Positions 42,747 to 52,467 are shown, numbered from the stretch's first letter. The stretch is 64,000 nucleotides of DNA from Vescimonas fastidiosa (GCF_018326305.1 NZ_AP023415.1:1302001-1366000), one strand, 5' to 3'. Numbers and translations are program-made. The notes: generated by a model from the letters alone, not told the origin.

Positions 42747-44300
42747 TTAATGTCCGCAAGTGCAGGCGCAGTTTGCCTTATTGGTGCATTGCATGTCGTA
42801 ATAGCATACGCCCATGTCGTTAAGTCCCATCGTCTTGAGCTTTATGCCAACTCGCAATAAGGTCTCTGCCATTTCATCCAGACTGGTCAATGTTTCGCAT
42901 CCGCCGAGTGCAGCATTGGCGCAGGCAATGGCAGTCGGAACGGCCGTAATGTTGCGGAGGAAGCAGGGAACTTGGCCTGCGCCCTCGATAGGATCACAAA
43001 TCTGTCCCAGAATGCTCTGCGCGCCTAATACGGCAGCACGTTCGATTACATCTAAGTCGTCAGAAATAAGAGACGCCACCGCTCCGGCAGTCATTGAAAT
43101 GGAAATGCCGACCTCGGCTTGGCATCCCCATGCGCCATGATAGTGAGTGGGATAATAGAAGATACCTATGATCGCTGCTGTCATCAGTGCTTTTATGCCG
43201 TCTTCCTTAGTCATTCCCAGATGCTTTATGGCATGATGAATAGTGGAAACGGGGACACCTGCGGCACCACCGGCCGGCATACCGGCAATAACGCCATGGA
43301 CTGCACCGTATTCCTTAACGGCGAATGCATCAGCTGTGGCCATATCGCCCACGCCCAGAGGAATGGTGCGTCCCTGTTCAATAAGCGCCTTCATTTGAGC
43401 AGAATGGGGCTCAATAATTGCTCCGTCAAATTTCGTGACCTTGTAGCCTTCTTCCGCAGCATGCACGGTCAAGTCCCACAAGTTCTCGGCAAAGCCCATC
43501 AGTTTCTCGTCATCTAAGCCGCTGATAGCCCGTTCATAGTCCAAAGCCGCCTGCCACACCGGGATTTTCTTCTGGGCGGCATAGTCGAACATCTCCTTTG
43601 CCGTAGTAAAGGGCATATCCGGCTCTTCGATCGGAAGAATGTCGTAAACCGGATTGACACAACGCGCGTATACAACGCCCGTTGCTGCGCGCAAATCAGA
43701 CAGCAATTCGCGGCTGTATGCCTCACGACTCCGAACGGTGATCAAACTCATACCTCTGCCATCTTCAGCACAGGTATAGGGCAGATCGATCCTATTTTCT
43801 ATATCAGACGCATTCTTTGTGGAAACTCGTACAAGCAAATAGTAGTACTTTCCATCAATATAAGTCTTAATGCCGTCCAGATTATCAATATAGATTTCTC
43901 CACCGCCGAGTGAAACGGTTTTGACGAACAGCTTGTCCCCTGTATTGGAGGTCAGAGACATCCACGCAGCTTCAGAAGGCATCGCCGGCACATTGTCTGT
44001 AAAATCAAATTCGTAGGTCAGGCCCTCCGATTCAGCATCCGCATAAGCACGTTCATAGTCATATGTGAGCATATCCTTTCTCAGGACACCAACCAGGAAG
44101 CCCTTATCACTATGGAGTCCGTAAAAGGTAGCAAAGTATCCGCCGCTTTTGGACATTTCACAGTACATGTGTGCAGGTTTACCGTCTAGCATATCCGTAG
44201 CCATTATTCCCAATCGATATGGCGCGGCGGTATTAGAGCTGGAGGGGCCTGGATATATGGGAGAAAGGCAATCGTTGAATATACTGGGGTAAAACTTCAT
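42747..44300 (-). CDS. L-serine-dehydratase-like Fe-S enzyme, paralogue 2
   Basis: A 517-residue close paralogue of the next gene, starting at ATG 44300 (AGGAGG upstream). It has the same GPSSSNTAAP loop with Asn23, the WGCQAEVG cysteine and CDPIEGAGQVPC, so the three cluster cysteines are kept. Its C-terminus is Cys-rich (CTNKANCACTCGH), unlike paralogue 1; one of these could be the fourth cluster ligand. The two genes could form a heteromer or act on two related substrates. A 116-bp gap separates them. Confidence 0.82.
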   Translation of the reverse strand: MKFYPSIFNDCLSPIYPGPSSSNTAAPYRLGIMATDMLDGKPAHMYCEMSKSGGYFATFYGLHSDKGFLVGVLRKDMLTYDYERAYADAESEGLTYEFDFTDNVPAMPSEAAWMSLTSNTGDKLFVKTVSLGGGEIYIDNLDGIKTYIDGKYYYLLVRVSTKNASDIENRIDLPYTCAEDGRGMSLITVRSREAYSRELLSDLRAATGVVYARCVNPVYDILPIEEPDMPFTTAKEMFDYAAQKKIPVWQAALDYERAISGLDDEKLMGFAENLWDLTVHAAEEGYKVTKFDGAIIEPHSAQMKALIEQGRTIPLGVGDMATADAFAVKEYGAVHGVIAGMPAGGAAGVPVSTIHHAIKHLGMTKEDGIKALMTAAIIGIFYYPTHYHGAWGCQAEVGISISMTAGAVASLISDDLDVIERAAVLGAQSILGQICDPIEGAGQVPCFLRNITAVPTAIACANAALGGCETLTSLDEMAETLLRVGIKLKTMGLNDMGVCYYDMQCTNKANCACTCGH

Positions 44301-44393
44301 GAAACGTTCCTCCTAATTTAAAATGCGACGATTTCCAGCATTTGAGCATTTGGATGGATTCGTCTGACATGGTATAGCATATTAAATGAGACA

Positions 44394-44411
44394 TACGGCA
44401 GCTATGCCGTA
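44394..44411. promoter_or_regulatory. Operator-like inverted repeat upstream of paralogue 2
   Basis: TACGGC and GCCGTA arms around six bases, about 95 bp upstream of the 44300 start. It shares the TACGG/CCGTA core with the larger repeat at 44447. Confidence 0.45.
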
Positions 44412-44446
44412 AATCTGATTCCAACAAAATAAATAACCATTCAATA

Positions 44447-44491
44447 TTCTTCGTGCCATACGGTCAACTAGTTTCCGTATGGCACGAAGAA
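44447..44491. promoter_or_regulatory. Long perfect inverted repeat in the dpp-dehydratase gap
   Basis: TTCTTCGTGCCATACGG and its exact complement (17-bp arms) around an 11-base loop. It lies between the end of the ABC transporter operon and the dehydratase pair. There is no T-run on the minus strand, so it may be an operator or an RNA hairpin rather than a standard terminator. The rest of 44492-44655 shows nothing else. Confidence 0.55.
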
Positions 44492-44655
44492 ATACTTATC
44501 TGCTAAGAAGCACCGAAACACGAGTGTCTGCATCGCAGCATACACGCACAGGCGCGTCAGAGAAGTCATAAGAGCAGATGCAGAACCAGCATATACCTGC
44601 TGGGATCGGAGCACCCGATAAGATAATCAGCTTATTGTGCGTCTCTTATACAAAA

Positions 44656-45624
44656 TCAGTTTTCACAAAGGTGGCAGGCAACAAAGTGACCGGGTGAAAC
44701 CTCCTTCAGCGTGGGGGCTTCCTGCATGCACCTTTCCTGACAATACTCGCAACGAGCGGCAAAGCGGCAACCGGGCTTGGGGTTCACGGGGCTGACTACT
44801 TCCCCCTTAATAACCTTAATCTCCTTGTTGCGCATGGAGATATCCGGCTCAGGAATGGCGGATAGCAACGCCTTTGTATAAGGGTGGAGAGGGCTTGCAA
44901 ATAACTCATCCGAGGATGCAAACTCCAAACACTGGCCCAGGTACATGACGACAATATTATTGGATATATGCTTCACAACGCTTAAGTCGTGTGTGACAAA
45001 CATATATGTCAATCCCATTTCATCCTGCAAGTCCATAAGCAGATTAAGAATCTGCGCCTGAATGGAAACATCCAGAGCGGAAACAGGTTCATCGCAGACG
45101 ATAAACTTCGGGTTAACAGAAAGAGCGCGGGCAATACCGATACGTTGACGACGACCACCGTCCAACTCATGGGGATATGCCGTAGCATAGCGGCGAGCCA
45201 ACCCAACCACATCCATCAAATGTGCCGCCCGGTTATAAATCTCCCGCTTGGTAGGCAGCGTTTTATTGATGATCATGTATTCGGCAATGATTTCGATGAC
45301 AGACTTGCGCGGATCAAGGCTTGCATACGGATCTTGGAAAATGATCTGCATTTCTTGACGCATCCGCTTCATTTGGCGGGCATTAAGCTTGGTAATGTCC
45401 TCGCCGTTATACAGGATCTGCCCGGAGGTCGGCTCAATCAAGCGCAGGATGGTGCGACCCAAAGTGCTCTTTCCGCAACCTGATTCACCAACCACGCCGA
45501 TAGTCTCCCCAGGATACACTTTCATGTTGATACCATCGACTGCATGAAGATAAGACTTGTCGCCTACCTTAAAATACTTTTTCAAGTCAACAGTTTCGAT
45601 TAGAGGGATTCGCTCTTCTGCCAT
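44656..45624 (-). CDS. Oligopeptide/dipeptide ABC transporter ATPase (DppF/OppF type)
   Basis: A 322-residue ATPase starting at ATG 45624, 3 bp after the DppD-type gene. Walker A GVVGESGCGKSTLGRT, Walker B KFIVCDEPVSALDVS, and an unusual signature ELDGGRRQRIG (LSGGQ replaced by LDGGR). The C-terminal oligopeptide-transporter domain has the Cys cluster CRFAARCEYCQERC, which may bind Fe-S. It is the last gene of a five-gene transporter operon. Confidence 0.92.
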   Translation of the reverse strand: MAEERIPLIETVDLKKYFKVGDKSYLHAVDGINMKVYPGETIGVVGESGCGKSTLGRTILRLIEPTSGQILYNGEDITKLNARQMKRMRQEMQIIFQDPYASLDPRKSVIEIIAEYMIINKTLPTKREIYNRAAHLMDVVGLARRYATAYPHELDGGRRQRIGIARALSVNPKFIVCDEPVSALDVSIQAQILNLLMDLQDEMGLTYMFVTHDLSVVKHISNNIVVMYLGQCLEFASSDELFASPLHPYTKALLSAIPEPDISMRNKEIKVIKGEVVSPVNPKPGCRFAARCEYCQERCMQEAPTLKEVSPGHFVACHLCEN

Positions 45625-45627
45625 GGC

Positions 45628-46617
45628 TTAGTCCTCCTTTTTCTGGCAATAAAGATGGCAGCGGATGGAGTGGGTACCGTCAACATAGACTTCCGGAGGT
45701 ACTTCCTTGCAGATTTCCATACACTTATCGCACCGCGGTGCAAACTTACAGCCCTTGGGCAGATTGGTCGGATCCGGCATTAGCCCTGCAATAGGATGAA
45801 GGCGATCCGTTTTTTCCTTGAGGTTAGGGAGTGATCCGAATAGGCCATCTGTATAGGGGTGATGAATCGGGCAGGTAAAGATATCCTCAGCGGATCCCAT
45901 CTCGATAATCTCACCGGCATACATAACAGCCACGTTATCGCACGTTTGCGCCACAATACCCAAATCATGGGTAATCATAATCATAGAGGTCCCTAACCGG
46001 TCACGCAAATCACGGATCATCATCAGTACCTGCGCCTGAATGGTCACATCCAGAGCGGTAGTAGGCTCATCTGCAATCAGCAGATCAGGTTCGCAGGACA
46101 AGGCAATCGCTATCACAACGCGCTGGCGCATACCGCCAGAGAACTGATGGGGATACTCGTGCTTTCTGGCGGGGGGAATACCCACCAGCGTCAGCGTCTC
46201 ATCAACGCGGGCTTCAATTTCTTCCTTGCTGCGGCCGCTATCGTTGTGAACATAAAGCGCCTCAGCGATCTGTTCCCCCACAGTCAGCACCGGGTTCAAG
46301 GAAGTCATGGGGTCCTGGAAGATCATGGCGATCTTATCGCCACGGATCTTGCGCATATTCGCTTCAGGCAACTCCACGACGTTCTCGCCCTCAAAGGTGA
46401 TGCTGCCGGAGGTAACTTTACCGGTACGCTCAGGCAAAAGGCGCATAAGTGTCAGTGCGAGTGTGGTTTTACCGGCACCAGTCTCGCCTACCAAGCCCAA
46501 GGTAGCGCCCTTTTCCAGAGACAAAGTAACACCGTTAACGGCATACACTGTCTCCAGATCGGTTTCATAAATTACACTCAGGTCCTTAATCTCTAACATT
46601 TTTTCTGTGTTGCTCAT
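45628..46617 (-). CDS. Oligopeptide/dipeptide ABC transporter ATPase (DppD/OppD type)
   Basis: A 329-residue ATPase. Walker [17 protein letters not shown], signature [13 protein letters not shown], Walker [16 protein letters not shown], and the C-terminal Cys-rich [14 protein letters not shown]. It pairs with the DppF-type ATPase that follows it. Confidence 0.93.
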   Translation of the reverse strand: MSNTEKMLEIKDLSVIYETDLETVYAVNGVTLSLEKGATLGLVGETGAGKTTLALTLMRLLPERTGKVTSGSITFEGENVVELPEANMRKIRGDKIAMIFQDPMTSLNPVLTVGEQIAEALYVHNDSGRSKEEIEARVDETLTLVGIPPARKHEYPHQFSGGMRQRVVIAIALSCEPDLLIADEPTTALDVTIQAQVLMMIRDLRDRLGTSMIMITHDLGIVAQTCDNVAVMYAGEIIEMGSAEDIFTCPIHHPYTDGLFGSLPNLKEKTDRLHPIAGLMPDPTNLPKGCKFAPRCDKCMEICKEVPPEVYVDGTHSIRCHLYCQKKED

Positions 46618-46641
46618 GAAGACAATTCCTTTCTCTCGGCA

Positions 46642-47553
46642 TCAACTCTTCAGACGAGGATCCATAGCATCGCGCAGTCCGTCACCCAACAGGTTCACAG
46701 AAAACGCGGTCAGAACAATGGCCAAGGCGGGGAAGAGCACTAGCGTGGGTGCACGTAGCATATCAACACGGGCACTGGACAGCATGGAGCCCCATTCGGG
46801 CGCAGGTGCAGGTAGAGAAAGTCCAATAAAGCTCAGGGTGGACTGATAGATGACCAGGCTGGAAACATTCAAGGTCACGTTAACCAAAATGATGCCCAAG
46901 GTGTTGGGGATGATATGACTGAGAATAATGCGTGCAGGACTGGCTCCACCTGCGCGAGCAGCCTCCACATATTCCTGATCTACTAGATTCAGGACGCCGG
47001 AACGAACAAGACGTACATAGTTCGTAAAGTAAGCCAGCGTCATTGCGATGATCAAAACGGGAATGCTGGAGCCCAATGCGGCCACAACCACCATGGTGAA
47101 CAGAAGATCGGGGATGGACATGAAGATGTCCAGTGAGCGCATAATGATTTGGTCAACCTTGCCGCCGAAGTAGCCGGCAATAGAGCCCAATGTGCAGCCG
47201 ACCAGGCAAGAGGTGATCGAGGCGATAATTGCCACTTTCAGCGAGTTACGGGCACCGTGTACCAGACGCGATAAGACATCGCGGCCATAGCTATCGCAGC
47301 CCAACGGATGTCCCGGGGTCCCTGGACCAGCCAGCTTATTTTCAGCAACCTGAATAACGCCGGCGTCATAGGGGGCAATCACGTCTGCAAAAATGACGAC
47401 CAGAATGATAAGAATAAGCAAAATCAGACCGACCATTGCGCCCTTATTCTTTTTCAGTCGGCGGATAATCTCTTTGGCCTGACTGGGACGCTTAAAATTG
47501 ATGTCACCGCCCTCAAACGCATCGACGCTGGGGCGCGTATTGATCTTAGCCAT
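46642..47553 (-). CDS. ABC transporter permease (DppC/OppC type)
   Basis: A 303-residue permease starting at ATG 47553 (AGGAGG 8 bp upstream). An N-terminal helix (about 38-60) and five more helices are visible. The permease loop is YVEAARAGGASPARIILSHI, and the C-terminal GDGLRDAMDPRLK is typical of DppC. It lies 5 bp after the DppB-type gene. Confidence 0.93.
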   Translation of the reverse strand: MAKINTRPSVDAFEGGDINFKRPSQAKEIIRRLKKNKGAMVGLILLILIILVVIFADVIAPYDAGVIQVAENKLAGPGTPGHPLGCDSYGRDVLSRLVHGARNSLKVAIIASITSCLVGCTLGSIAGYFGGKVDQIIMRSLDIFMSIPDLLFTMVVVAALGSSIPVLIIAMTLAYFTNYVRLVRSGVLNLVDQEYVEAARAGGASPARIILSHIIPNTLGIILVNVTLNVSSLVIYQSTLSFIGLSLPAPAPEWGSMLSSARVDMLRAPTLVLFPALAIVLTAFSVNLLGDGLRDAMDPRLKS

Positions 47554-47558
47554 CAAGA

Positions 47559-48497
47559 TTACCTCCTTTTACTATACTTGGCTCGGATACGCGGATCAAT
47601 GAAAGCATAAATTAAGTCCACGCCAATCATCAGCAAAGTAAAGCAGACAGATACCATTATGGCGCAGCCGATAATCATAGGCTCATCTTTCAAACTAATG
47701 GAATCAACGATTAGAGAACCAACACCCGGGATGGAAAACAATTTTTCTGTGGTAACCATGCCGGCCAGCAGGCAGCCGAAACGCATACCAATCGAAGTAA
47801 CCACGGGCAGCAGCGCATTCTTCAATGCGTGCTTCCAAATAACCGTACGTTCTGCAACGCCTTTAGCGCGGGCAGTACGAACATAGTCCTGGCGAATAGA
47901 CTCCAGCATAGAGGACTTTGTGAAGCGCAGATACGCAGACAATTCGCAAATCGTGGCCGCAATAACGGGCAAAACATAATGCTTCGCCGACGTCAGGCCA
48001 AAGGATGGGAACCAGTTAAGCTTCAGGGCAAATATATACATAAGTACAATGCCGACAACAAAGCTTGGTACGGCTGCTAAGAAGAAAGCTATCATCGTTG
48101 GTATGGTATCCATTAGCGAGTTTTGTTTAACTGCCGACAGGATACCTAATGGAACACCTATGCTGACTGATAACACAAGGACCAAGACAGCAAGACGTAG
48201 CGTAATCATAAAACGAGGCCAAAGCTCATCAAAAACATCGAGTTTTGTTGAATAAGACTGACCAAAGTCACCCTTGGTAAAAACATTTTCCAAATAACGG
48301 GCCCAACGAACGAGGACCGGATCATAAAAGCCCAATTCCTGGTTCACCGCCTCAACCTCCGCCGCGTTTGCGTTGGCGCCTAAGATCATGCGGCCAGGGT
48401 TACCGGGCGTAATGTTCATAACGGCAAAGATAATAAGGGTCACACCAAGCACGGTGGGGATCAGGAACAATAGGCGTTTGAGAATATATCGATACAT
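47559..48497 (-). CDS. ABC transporter permease (DppB/OppB type)
   Basis: A 312-residue permease. The N-terminus MYRYILKRLLFLIPTVLGVT, the ITPGNPGRMILG segment and the loop DYVRTARAKGVAERTVIWKH are characteristic, and the C-terminus is DPRIRAKY. Six membrane helices are visible. It is separated from the binding-protein gene by a perfect hairpin. Confidence 0.93.
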   Translation of the reverse strand: MYRYILKRLLFLIPTVLGVTLIIFAVMNITPGNPGRMILGANANAAEVEAVNQELGFYDPVLVRWARYLENVFTKGDFGQSYSTKLDVFDELWPRFMITLRLAVLVLVLSVSIGVPLGILSAVKQNSLMDTIPTMIAFFLAAVPSFVVGIVLMYIFALKLNWFPSFGLTSAKHYVLPVIAATICELSAYLRFTKSSMLESIRQDYVRTARAKGVAERTVIWKHALKNALLPVVTSIGMRFGCLLAGMVTTEKLFSIPGVGSLIVDSISLKDEPMIIGCAIMVSVCFTLLMIGVDLIYAFIDPRIRAKYSKRR

Positions 48498-48586
48498 ATT
48501 TCCCTACTTTCTTACGGACTGACGGAAAACTTTCGGCAAAATGTGCTTTGTGCACGGAGAGATCATACCCGCGGGGATTGAAATAG

Positions 48587-48630
48587 AAGTTGTGTGCAGG
48601 AAGCCCTTTCCTGCCGCCTGCACACAACTT
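48587..48630 (-). promoter_or_regulatory. Intercistronic hairpin between binding protein and permease genes
   Basis: AAGTTGTGTGCAGG and its exact complement (14-bp arms) enclose 16 bases. There is no T-run. Such hairpins often protect the binding-protein mRNA and lower permease expression; that role is inferred. Confidence 0.6.
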
Positions 48631-48679
48631 TCACAAATAACGGCTAATAACGGCTGTTGTTATGCGTTCAATCCGTTAA

Positions 48680-50242
48680 TTAGCTATTCCAGCTCCAATC
48701 ATAGACACGGTAGTCGGTGGGAACTGCGATGGCGTTCAGATCCTTGCTATAAGCAACGCAGGAAGGCAGATTGATCAGCGGAACCTGAGTGTGCGTGTCA
48801 TAATAGGCATTGTACATCTCAGTATAGATCTCAAGCCGCTTAGCTTCATCAGCAGTGGAGGAACCTTCCTTCAGCCATTCATCGAACTTAGCGGACAGGT
48901 CGTTGAACTTGCCGGAGGGTCCGTTGAACAAAACATTGGTGAGGCCAATAGCAGCGGAAGAAGACTGCTGCTCAAAGTTGTTGAAGTCATAGTTGCCGCA
49001 GTCGTAAGCGATGCAGATATCGTACTCCTGAGCAACATTGCGATCACCGGCAACATTGTAGTCGCTGACAACCAGAGTGGACTTAATGCCGGCAGCCTCG
49101 AGCTGAGCCTGGACAGCGACACCGAAGTTTTCATTACGACCGGCAGCGACATTGAACTCACCGATATCAATGCCATCGGGATAGCCTTCCTGAGCAAGCA
49201 GCTCTTTAGCCTTCTGCAGATTGTAGGGGATGGGGTTCTTCAGAGAATCAGCAGCGGGAGCGGCAGCGGCGTAATTGGGGTTGATGTACATATAGGTAGG
49301 AGTGCCGTAGCCGTCGCAAACCAGCTTGTTGATACCGTCACGATCCAGAGCATACATCATAGCCAGGCGGATATTATCATTGCGAAGGAGCTCGCCGTGC
49401 GTCTTGGATTCAACGTTGATGCAGAAGAGCATTACCTCATTGGACTCTTTCTCCACGCAGTTGAACTTGTTGGAAGCCTTGATATCCTCCCAATAGGAAA
49501 TGGGAACGACCATATAGTCAAGCTCACCGTTCTGCAGGGCAGTGATAGCGGAGGTATCATCCGCGATCACATTCCAGGTGATCTTCTCAATCTTGGCCTT
49601 GCCGCGATAATAGTCTTCAAAAGCGACGGCGGACCAAGAAGACAGGGGGTTATAATTGTTCTCATCCCACATGTAAGGACCGGTACCGACCTTGTTGGGA
49701 ACCTTACCGAAGTCGTTACCCAATTCCTCGACGCCCTTCTTGGACATGATTTTCACCTTGTGCAGCATATGGCCAATAGGAGAGAAGGGCTGGTTCATAA
49801 CGATTTTAACGGTATAATCATCAACCTTCTCAACATGATCCAGAGGACGGCAGTAGGAACCCATGTGCGCATCCTTCTGAGCATGAGCATAGCTGAACAC
49901 AACGTCATCAGCGGTCATAGTCTCACCATTGTGGAACTTGACGCCCTGCTTCAGAGTGACAGTATACTCAGTGGCATCGTCATTGGCCTCGACCTTCTCA
50001 GCCAGACGCAGGTCATAGCCGCCGGTGGCCTCGTTCAAATCATAGAGGCCCTCATAGATGTTCTCGAAGACGGTATAATCGTGGGTGTTGGTAGTAGCGT
50101 GCGGATCGTTGGTGGACAGACCAGCGGTATTGCGAAGAACGAGGGTCCGGGTTCCGTCCCCACCGTCAGACTTCTTGCCGCAGCCAGCCAAGAGGGAGAG
50201 CAGCATCAAAGCGGCTAGAAATAGCGAAATGTACTTTTTCAT
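48680..50242 (-). CDS. ABC transporter substrate-binding lipoprotein (family 5)
   Basis: A 520-residue lipoprotein with lipobox LLAGC (Cys21). The family-5 solute-binding fold is shown by LKQGVKFHNGETMTADDVVF, VPNKVGTGPYMW and MMYALDRDGINKL. It defines what the transporter imports. Family 5 includes peptide, nickel and sugar-acid-oligomer binders, so the substrate is open. Placement between the kdgK-eda genes and the dehydratases suggests it feeds this pathway. Confidence 0.92.
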   Translation of the reverse strand: MKKYISLFLAALMLLSLLAGCGKKSDGGDGTRTLVLRNTAGLSTNDPHATTNTHDYTVFENIYEGLYDLNEATGGYDLRLAEKVEANDDATEYTVTLKQGVKFHNGETMTADDVVFSYAHAQKDAHMGSYCRPLDHVEKVDDYTVKIVMNQPFSPIGHMLHKVKIMSKKGVEELGNDFGKVPNKVGTGPYMWDENNYNPLSSWSAVAFEDYYRGKAKIEKITWNVIADDTSAITALQNGELDYMVVPISYWEDIKASNKFNCVEKESNEVMLFCINVESKTHGELLRNDNIRLAMMYALDRDGINKLVCDGYGTPTYMYINPNYAAAAPAADSLKNPIPYNLQKAKELLAQEGYPDGIDIGEFNVAAGRNENFGVAVQAQLEAAGIKSTLVVSDYNVAGDRNVAQEYDICIAYDCGNYDFNNFEQQSSSAAIGLTNVLFNGPSGKFNDLSAKFDEWLKEGSSTADEAKRLEIYTEMYNAYYDTHTQVPLINLPSCVAYSKDLNAIAVPTDYRVYDWSWNS

Positions 50243-50275
50243 TGTGTCCTCCTATTGATTTTTAATATATTCCGC

Positions 50276-50298
50276 ACGATGTGTGTAAAACACATCGT
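50276..50298 (-). promoter_or_regulatory. Hairpin between kdgK and the binding-protein gene
   Basis: ACGATGTGT and ACACATCGT arms around a short loop, about 35 bp upstream of the binding-protein start; a possible weak terminator or mRNA end. Confidence 0.45.
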
Positions 50299-50397
50299 TA
50301 AGGACGGCCTTGGGTTTTGAATACAGATGTCCTTATGATCTTGGGGCTGTATTCCTCATAATAATGGATAATAGTGGGATGATATTGGATTTCAACA

Positions 50398-51426
50398 TCA
50401 TCTCTGAACACGACCCGTGCTGTTACCGGCGACCAAAGCATTTACTTCCTCCACGGTAACAAGGTTCACATCGTGTTCGATGGTATGCTTCAAGCAAGAA
50501 GCGGCTGTGGCGAAATTGATAGCATCCTGAGGTGCCTTCTCTTCCAGAACACCGTAGATCAGGCCTGCACCGAAGCTATCTCCACCACCCACGCGGTCTA
50601 CAATGTGAATACGATAGGTGGGAGAGAAATACGCCTGACCATCACAATAAAGCATGGCTCCCCAGTTGTTATCGTTGGCCGAAAGGGATTCCCGTAGTGT
50701 AATGGCAACCATCTTTGTGCCGAAACGCGCCTGCAGCTGCTGCGCTACAGAAATGTATCCCTGTCTGTTGAGATTGCCGCCTTCCACATTGTTGTTGGCA
50801 GCCTCGATGTTGAAAACATCTTTTGCATCTTCCTCATTAGAGATGCACACATCCACATAGGGCATCAGCTCTGCCATAACGCGCCCGGCGTCCTCGCGGG
50901 ACCACAGCTTCTTGCGGTAATTCAAATCGCAGGAAACAGTAAGTCCCCTTTTCTTTGCAGCCTTGCAGGCATCCAGACAAATCTTCGGTAAATCACCTCC
51001 CAGCGCAGGGGTAATGCCTGTGAAATGGAACCAGTCCGCATCGCGGAAAATCTCATCCCACTGGAACTCCTCCGGCTTTGCTGTAGTGATGGATGAACCG
51101 GCCCGGTCATAAATGACCTTCGAGGGACGCTGAGAGGCGCCCTTTTCTGCGTAATAGACACCCAACCGGCTTCCACCACGGTACATGTAGGTCGTATCGA
51201 CCCCGTACTGCCGCATGGCATTGACGGCACACTGACCGATCTCATGCTCGGGAACTTTTGTGACAAATGCGGCGCTCATCCCATAATTAGCAAGTGAAAC
51301 AGCAACATTGGCTTCTCCACCGGCATAAGAGGATTCAAATTGGGACGCCTGAACAAACCGGTAATAGCCTACAGGATTCAGGCGAAGCATGATTTCTCCA
51401 AATGTAATTACTCTCTTTTTCATCAT
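50398..51426 (-). CDS. kdgK: PfkB-family sugar kinase, 2-keto-3-deoxygluconate kinase type
   Basis: A 342-residue kinase starting at ATG 51426, overlapping the aldolase stop (TAATG). N-terminal TFGEIMLRLNPVG and YAGGEANVAVSLANYG, and the catalytic Asp in VDRVGGGDSFGAGL, match KdgK-type PfkB kinases. It would phosphorylate 2-keto-3-deoxygluconate to KDPG. Its direct coupling to a KDPG aldolase supports this. Activity on a related 2-keto-3-deoxy acid is possible. Confidence 0.88.
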   Translation of the reverse strand: MMKKRVITFGEIMLRLNPVGYYRFVQASQFESSYAGGEANVAVSLANYGMSAAFVTKVPEHEIGQCAVNAMRQYGVDTTYMYRGGSRLGVYYAEKGASQRPSKVIYDRAGSSITTAKPEEFQWDEIFRDADWFHFTGITPALGGDLPKICLDACKAAKKRGLTVSCDLNYRKKLWSREDAGRVMAELMPYVDVCISNEEDAKDVFNIEAANNNVEGGNLNRQGYISVAQQLQARFGTKMVAITLRESLSANDNNWGAMLYCDGQAYFSPTYRIHIVDRVGGGDSFGAGLIYGVLEEKAPQDAINFATAASCLKHTIEHDVNLVTVEEVNALVAGNSTGRVQR

Positions 51427-52082
51427 TAAATCTCTAAAGCAGCAACAAACTTCTTTGCGGTTGCAGTAATCTCGTCATAGCGTCCTTCAGCGAGGAGCTT
51501 TTTGCTACAAAGATTACCGCCCACACCAACACCTACCATACCCAGCTTCAGGAACATACCGATGTTGTCGAGGTTTACGCCTCCGGTAGCCAGAAGCTTC
51601 ACCTGGTTGATAGGCGCACGAATGGACTTGATGTAATCAAATCCCAGTTGAGCCGAGGGGAACAGTTTTACAAAATCCGCACCCCAACGACTTGCAGCCA
51701 AAATTTCAGTGGGGGTCGCGGCACCGGGGATAGACACCACTCCTCGCTTGATAGTTTCGGCGATTACACTCTCATCGGTATTGGGAGAGATAATAAACTT
51801 TGCACCTGCATCCGCCGCAACATCGACCTGCTGAGCGGAGATCACGGTACCGGCGCCAAACATCATTTTATCACCCAGAGCAGAATTCAGTGCTTGAATT
51901 GTATCTGCCGTTTCTTGAACAGACTGGCTATTGCTCTGATCGTAAGTGATTTCCAGCAGTGAAATGCCGCCATCATACAGGGCCTTCGCAAGATTGATAC
52001 ACTGTTCGCCGTAAATCCCTCTGGCAATTGCAATGATTTTTTCGCTTGAAATCTTGCAAATGACCTGTTCTTTGTTAATCAT
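51426..52082 (-). CDS. eda: KDPG/KHG aldolase
   Basis: A 218-residue class I aldolase starting at ATG 52082 (AAGGAG 8 bp upstream). The Schiff-base Lys is in ADFVKLFPSAQLG, the general base Glu in LLEITY, and the phosphate loop in LATGGV. It splits KDPG to pyruvate and glyceraldehyde 3-phosphate, or cleaves 4-hydroxy-2-oxoglutarate. It is the first gene of the minus arm behind a consensus promoter and operator-like site. Confidence 0.92.
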   Translation of the reverse strand: MINKEQVICKISSEKIIAIARGIYGEQCINLAKALYDGGISLLEITYDQSNSQSVQETADTIQALNSALGDKMMFGAGTVISAQQVDVAADAGAKFIISPNTDESVIAETIKRGVVSIPGAATPTEILAASRWGADFVKLFPSAQLGFDYIKSIRAPINQVKLLATGGVNLDNIGMFLKLGMVGVGVGGNLCSKKLLAEGRYDEITATAKKFVAALEI

Positions 52083-52262
52083 TGCGGTAACTCCTTGTTG
52101 GTAAAAGTGAGGCAACAGAATGTTTAGGCAAACTCGATCCTGCTATTCTAAATGTGTCTAAATGTGATAGATACGAGAGATAAGCTCTCGAAAAACACGT
52201 TGGGATAGGGCATCACCTCAACATTCCGTTAAGTCCATTAACATTAAGACGGAAAACGTACG

Positions 52263-52296
52263 GTTGGACGTATATAAGAACTCGTCCGCAATCTCG
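52263..52296. promoter_or_regulatory. Operator-like site 1 (eda promoter)
   Basis: Begins TTGGACGTATATAAGA and ends GTCCGCAATCTCG. TTGGACG and CGTCC form imperfect inverted arms. It matches 53403-53436 and, in reverse, part of 52440-52467. It lies just downstream of the eda transcription start, a blocking position. Confidence 0.65.
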
Positions 52297-52306
52297 TCTT
52301 GGTGTA

Positions 52307-52335
52307 ACTATAGGGGATTTGTCGGCCTTTGTCAA
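52307..52335 (-). promoter_or_regulatory. Consensus promoter of eda-kdgK
   Basis: TTGACA (52335-52330) and TATAGT (52312-52307) on the minus strand with a 17-bp spacer. Confidence 0.85.
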
Positions 52336-52408
52336 GATATTTTAATTTCAAGATGGGGAAACGAGGCTTTTTTGTTGTGTTGCACAAAATAGTTCGTTCA
52401 TTTTTATC

Positions 52409-52437
52409 TTGAATTCCAAAGCCCAATGTGTTAGTAT
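52409..52437 (+). promoter_or_regulatory. Likely promoter of the IclR gene
   Basis: TTGAAT (52409-52414) and TAGTAT (52432-52437) with a 17-bp spacer. The start would lie inside operator-like site 2. Confidence 0.6.
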
Positions 52438-52439
52438 GC

Positions 52440-52467
52440 ATATGCGAACTGTGTACGTATATGCGAA
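52440..52467. promoter_or_regulatory. Operator-like site 2 (iclR promoter)
   Basis: Contains ATGCGAACTGTGT followed by ACGTATATGCGAA. It aligns with the reverse complement of the eda and ald sites (TTGCGAAC..., then TATATACG), suggesting autoregulation. Confidence 0.55.
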
